Below, in pieces: positions 5,987-8,269 of a stretch of DNA of 8,269 nt (position 1 is its first letter; each line of letters begins with the position of its first letter). Below the pieces are notes generated by a model. That model ran no database searches. It was given only the letters and a program-made list of their open reading frames with translations, and had not been told where the DNA came from. The stretch comes from Collinsella sp. Lineage in GTDB: Bacteria > Actinomycetota > Coriobacteriia > Coriobacteriales > Coriobacteriaceae. The stretch is taken from NCBI GenBank assembly GCA_019419405.1, contig DYAA01000104.1, positions 1 through 8,269 of the forward strand, written 5' to 3'. The position numbers and the translations under genes are program-made.

Positions 5987-7030
5987 TTAGAGCTCAACGG
6001 TCACCGAAGCGGGATCCTCCCCCACCAGCTCGGCCAGCATGGGAAGTGCCACGGCGAGCGTCTCGCGAATCGTTCCGTTGTTGGAAAAGCCGGCGGCGGC
6101 ATGATGCCCGCCACCGCCAAAGTTGGCAGCGATCTCGGACACATCAAGGTCACCCTTGGAGCGCAGGTTGCCGCGTACCTTGGTATCGCCCTCAATGCCC
6201 TTCAGAAACAGGCAGACCTCGACGCCCATAACCGAACGCACCACATCGACCAGGCCGTCGCACTCATCCGAAGTGACGCCGCAGGCCTCGAGGTCGCTCT
6301 GGTACGCATAACTATATGCCACGCGACCGTGCGCCACTGTTTTGATGCGGCCCATAACGATGGACTTAAGATGCAAGAACTCTACACGCATGCTCTGGTA
6401 GACCTCGAGCGCAACACGCGCGGGATCGGCACCGTGCGCGACCAGGCGCGAGGCGGCATGGAACGCAGCTGCATCGGCGTTTTGGTACTGAAAACGACCG
6501 GTATCGGTCACCAGGCCGCACAGCAGGCAGGTGGCGATGCTGTCGCTTGCGGTAATACCGCAATCGGCCAAAAAGCGGTCGATGATCATGGCGCAAGCAG
6601 CGGCATTGACACACCTAAGGCTGACCTCGGCAAACTCCTCGCGTGCCGGGTGATGGTCAAAGCACGCCACGTGAGCCGAACGACGCAACACCTCGGCGGA
6701 ATTATTGAGGCGCTCGACGACCGGCACGTCTACCGAAATGAACAGGTCCGGGTTGCCGGTGTAGGCAGATGCCGGCACCAGCAGATCGGCGCCCTCCATA
6801 AAACGGTAGATGCGCGGAACGGGATCGTCGTCTGCCAGCAGCAGGGCGATGTCCTTGTCGGGGAACACCTTCATAAGCGAAAGGCCCAGGCCCAACACGG
6901 AGCCCAGGGCATCGCCGTCGGGAGAGGTGTGACCCGAGATCGCAATGGAGGACGCACCCTCGATGAGCTCGAGGATGCGTCGTTTAATATCTGCAGACTC
7001 GCACGAGGCGAGATCGGCGGAATTAGTCAT
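5987..7030 (-). CDS. nrnA: DHH-family phosphoesterase, NrnA-like oligoribonuclease / pAp phosphatase
   Basis: Manganese-dependent DHH/DHHA1 phosphoesterase. Related NrnA proteins degrade 2-5 nt RNAs and dephosphorylate 3'-phosphoadenosine 5'-phosphate. The 347-aa sequence has motif I GHTSPDGDALGS (33-44; His34, Asp38, Asp40), motif II Asp101 (ISVDVP), motif III DHH (125-127) and motif IV Asp176 (GLVTDTGRF). The C-terminal DHHA1 domain carries the RNA-end-binding glycine motif GGGGHHAAAG (305-314), preceded by RGNLRSKGDLDVSEIA. There is no CBS or GGDEF domain, which argues against a GdpP-type c-di-AMP phosphodiesterase. Actinobacterial relatives can also hydrolyse c-di-AMP or pApA, so substrate preference is open. 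The ATG overlaps the rbfA stop by 8 nt, and a perfect AGGAGG (7040-7045) lies 9 nt before it, inside rbfA. Confidence 0.9.
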   Translation of the reverse strand: MTNSADLASCESADIKRRILELIEGASSIAISGHTSPDGDALGSVLGLGLSLMKVFPDKDIALLLADDDPVPRIYRFMEGADLLVPASAYTGNPDLFISVDVPVVERLNNSAEVLRRSAHVACFDHHPAREEFAEVSLRCVNAAACAMIIDRFLADCGITASDSIATCLLCGLVTDTGRFQYQNADAAAFHAASRLVAHGADPARVALEVYQSMRVEFLHLKSIVMGRIKTVAHGRVAYSYAYQSDLEACGVTSDECDGLVDVVRSVMGVEVCLFLKGIEGDTKVRGNLRSKGDLDVSEIAANFGGGGHHAAAGFSNNGTIRETLAVALPMLAELVGEDPASVTVEL

Positions 7031-7433
7031 CTAAAGCTGCCTCCTGGGCGGCATCCGCTATGGGGTAGCCGTCCTCGTCCTTTTCGATCGCAAGCGTGGC
7101 CGGAACGTTTTCCAGCGCACGCGTGATGCGCTCGGCCTCATCGGTCGAGCGATCGATGCGAAAATCGAGCTCGGGCGTGACGCGCCAATCGAGCGAGCGA
7201 GCCAACAGGCTGCGAATACGGCCCTTGGCGCTGGCAAGCGCCTCCATGACCTCATCGTAGCGGCTCGCATCGCACGACACGTACACGCGTGCGAACGAAC
7301 GGTCCACCGCGACCTCGACCGCAGTCAGGGTGACCAGGTCGAGACGCGGATCGGAAACCTCAAAGAGCAGGATATAACCAAGCTTCTCGCGAAGCTGCTC
7401 GCCCAAACGGCGGGTTGCCTGCGTTTGCTTCAT
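7023..7433 (-). CDS. rbfA: 30S ribosome-binding factor A (RbfA)
   Basis: Small KH-fold protein that binds immature 30S subunits and assists late 16S rRNA 5'-end maturation, notably in the cold. The 136-aa sequence has the family's SDPRLDLVTLTAVEVAVD block (27-44), the VYVS strand (50-53) and the stretch ALASAKGRIRSLLARSL (65-81), followed by RVTPELDFRID (84-94). The tail after about 115 is acidic and variable. It lies 11 nt after infB, the usual partner order in bacteria. GGGGG (7441-7445) overlaps the infB stop codon and serves as Shine-Dalgarno 7 nt before the ATG. It overlaps the next gene by 8 nt. Confidence 0.95.
   Translation of the reverse strand: MKQTQATRRLGEQLREKLGYILLFEVSDPRLDLVTLTAVEVAVDRSFARVYVSCDASRYDEVMEALASAKGRIRSLLARSLDWRVTPELDFRIDRSTDEAERITRALENVPATLAIEKDEDGYPIADAAQEAALDD
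7040..7045 (-). promoter_or_regulatory. Ribosome binding site of the DHH phosphoesterase gene
   Basis: A perfect AGGAGG on the minus strand sits 9 nt before the ATG at 7030, inside the 3' end of rbfA. It is the strongest Shine-Dalgarno in the cluster and fixes this start despite the 8-nt gene overlap. Confidence 0.75.
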
Positions 7434-7444
7434 AGCGCTACCCC

Positions 7445-8269
7445 CTACTCGGTACGGGCAACCTGGTCGATGCGGTAACCCTCGATCTGATCGCCGGGCT
7501 TGATGTCCTGGAAGTTCTCCAGGCCAATGCCGCCCTCGGAACCGCTCTTGAGGCTCTTGGCCTCGTCCTTGTAGTGGCGCATCGAGGCAATCTTGCCGTT
7601 GAAGACCACAATGCCGTCACGCACCAGGCGCACGGAATCGGTCGCGGCGATCTCGCCCTCCTCGACGCGGACACCGGCGGCGATGCCGACTTTGGGCACC
7701 TTGAAGGTGTCCAGGACGGTCGCGGTACCCGTGGAGACCTCGACCTCGGTGGGCTTGAGCATGCCGATGCGGGCAGCGTCGAGCTCCTCGAGGCACTTAT
7801 AGATAACGTCGTAGCAACGAATCTCGACGCCCTCGCGCTCGGCTGCGGAGCGGGCCTTGCCGTCGGGACGCACGCCAAAGCCGATGATGATGGCGTTGGA
7901 GGCGTCGGCCAGGACGACGTCGGTCTCGTTGATGGCACCGACGGCGGAGTGGATCGTGTTGATGCGGACCTCGGACTGATCCATCTTGTCGAGCGAGTCC
8001 TGAAGGGCCTCGATGGAACCCTGGACGTCGGCCTTGATGATCAGGTTGAGCTCCTTGACCTCGGCATCGGCGATGGTCTCGAAGAGGTTCTCGAGCGTGA
8101 CGTGCTTCACGCGGCTCTGCTCCTCGATACGGGCCTTGAGCGAACGCTCATCCGCCAGGGCGCGAGCCTCGCGCTCATCCTCGAACACGCGGAACTCGTC
8201 ACCGGCGTTGGGCACGGACTGCAGGCCCAGGATCTCGACGGCGTCGGAGGGGCCGGCCTCGGTGACGGC
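7445..8269 (-). CDS. infB: Translation initiation factor IF-2, C-terminal part (truncated by window edge)
   Basis: GTPase that brings fMet-tRNA to the 30S subunit and promotes 70S joining. The frame is open to the last base of the window, giving 274 codons. The N-terminal region and G domain lie outside. A GTG at 8215 is internal and not the start, because the 18 upstream codons (VTEAGPSDAVEILGLQ) match the family. What is present is the end of domain II, the IF-2 linker and domain III (VKELNLIIKADVQGSIEAL onward), and the fMet-tRNA-binding C2 domain up to the TAG at 7445-7447. In C2 the usual GTIAGC motif reads GIAAGV, with Val at 7670-7672, and the usual ECGI reads EGGI. Both conserved Cys residues are therefore replaced, while the neighbouring Glu is kept. 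It is the first gene of the visible cluster. Confidence 0.96.
   Translation of the reverse strand, partial: AVTEAGPSDAVEILGLQSVPNAGDEFRVFEDEREARALADERSLKARIEEQSRVKHVTLENLFETIADAEVKELNLIIKADVQGSIEALQDSLDKMDQSEVRINTIHSAVGAINETDVVLADASNAIIIGFGVRPDGKARSAAEREGVEIRCYDVIYKCLEELDAARIGMLKPTEVEVSTGTATVLDTFKVPKVGIAAGVRVEEGEIAATDSVRLVRDGIVVFNGKIASMRHYKDEAKSLKSGSEGGIGLENFQDIKPGDQIEGYRIDQVARTE

Noticed and set aside
5315..7126. 603-codon open frame on the plus strand crossing truB and nrnA
   Set aside because: It crosses two well-supported minus-strand genes and their boundary. Its composition is typical of an antisense shadow frame.
7445..8215. A 256-aa gene starting at the GTG at 8215
   Set aside because: The frame continues to the window edge with IF-2 family sequence upstream of that GTG, so this is a truncated infB, not a short gene.
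1..8269. Search for an accessory or novel system (CRISPR, defence, toxin-antitoxin, transposon, riboswitch)
   Set aside because: All coding space is taken by recognised housekeeping genes, and no spaced repeat array, transposase or conserved riboswitch motif was seen. No RFN element stands before ribF, which starts inside truB.

Overview
The window is a compact piece of bacterial core genome, high in G+C, with almost every gene on the minus strand. The proteins look actinobacterial. RpoD has a short acidic-then-basic N-terminal extension in front of a canonical sigma-A core, DnaG has a long Ala/Gly/Pro/acidic linker, and RibF and TruB are of ordinary bacterial type. The style and gene order suggest the class Coriobacteriia, possibly a Collinsella-like gut organism. 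This is an inference from pattern memory, not a database match.

Read in the direction of transcription (right to left), the layout is: infB (3' part only, cut by the right edge), rbfA, an nrnA-type DHH phosphoesterase, truB, ribF, dnaG and rpoD. From infB to dnaG the genes are separated by at most 15 nt or overlap by 4 to 8 nt, so they look like one translationally coupled transcription unit. rpoD follows after about 110 nt with no visible terminator before it, and it may also have a weak promoter of its own. Downstream of rpoD lies a 12-bp perfect hairpin just after the stop codon. It is followed by a long nested palindrome whose core is a good intrinsic terminator. Next comes a separate minus-strand tRNA-Asn(GUU) gene with a recognisable promoter, an encoded CCA end and its own terminator hairpin. 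The first 58 bases hold an imperfect 11-bp tandem repeat and possibly the end of a plus-strand gene.

The genes cover translation initiation (IF-2), 30S maturation (RbfA), tRNA psi55 modification (TruB), turnover of very short RNAs or pAp (NrnA), FMN/FAD synthesis (RibF), replication priming (DnaG) and housekeeping promoter recognition (RpoD). The cluster therefore joins the classical infB-rbfA-truB-ribF neighbourhood to the dnaG-rpoD half of the macromolecular-synthesis operon.

I found no mobile element, CRISPR array, toxin-antitoxin pair, defence system or other accessory system. The points worth a second look are residue-level and structural. RpoD has Gly in place of a -35-contacting Glu, IF-2 lacks two usually conserved Cys residues of its fMet-tRNA-binding domain, and there is a nested palindrome behind rpoD.
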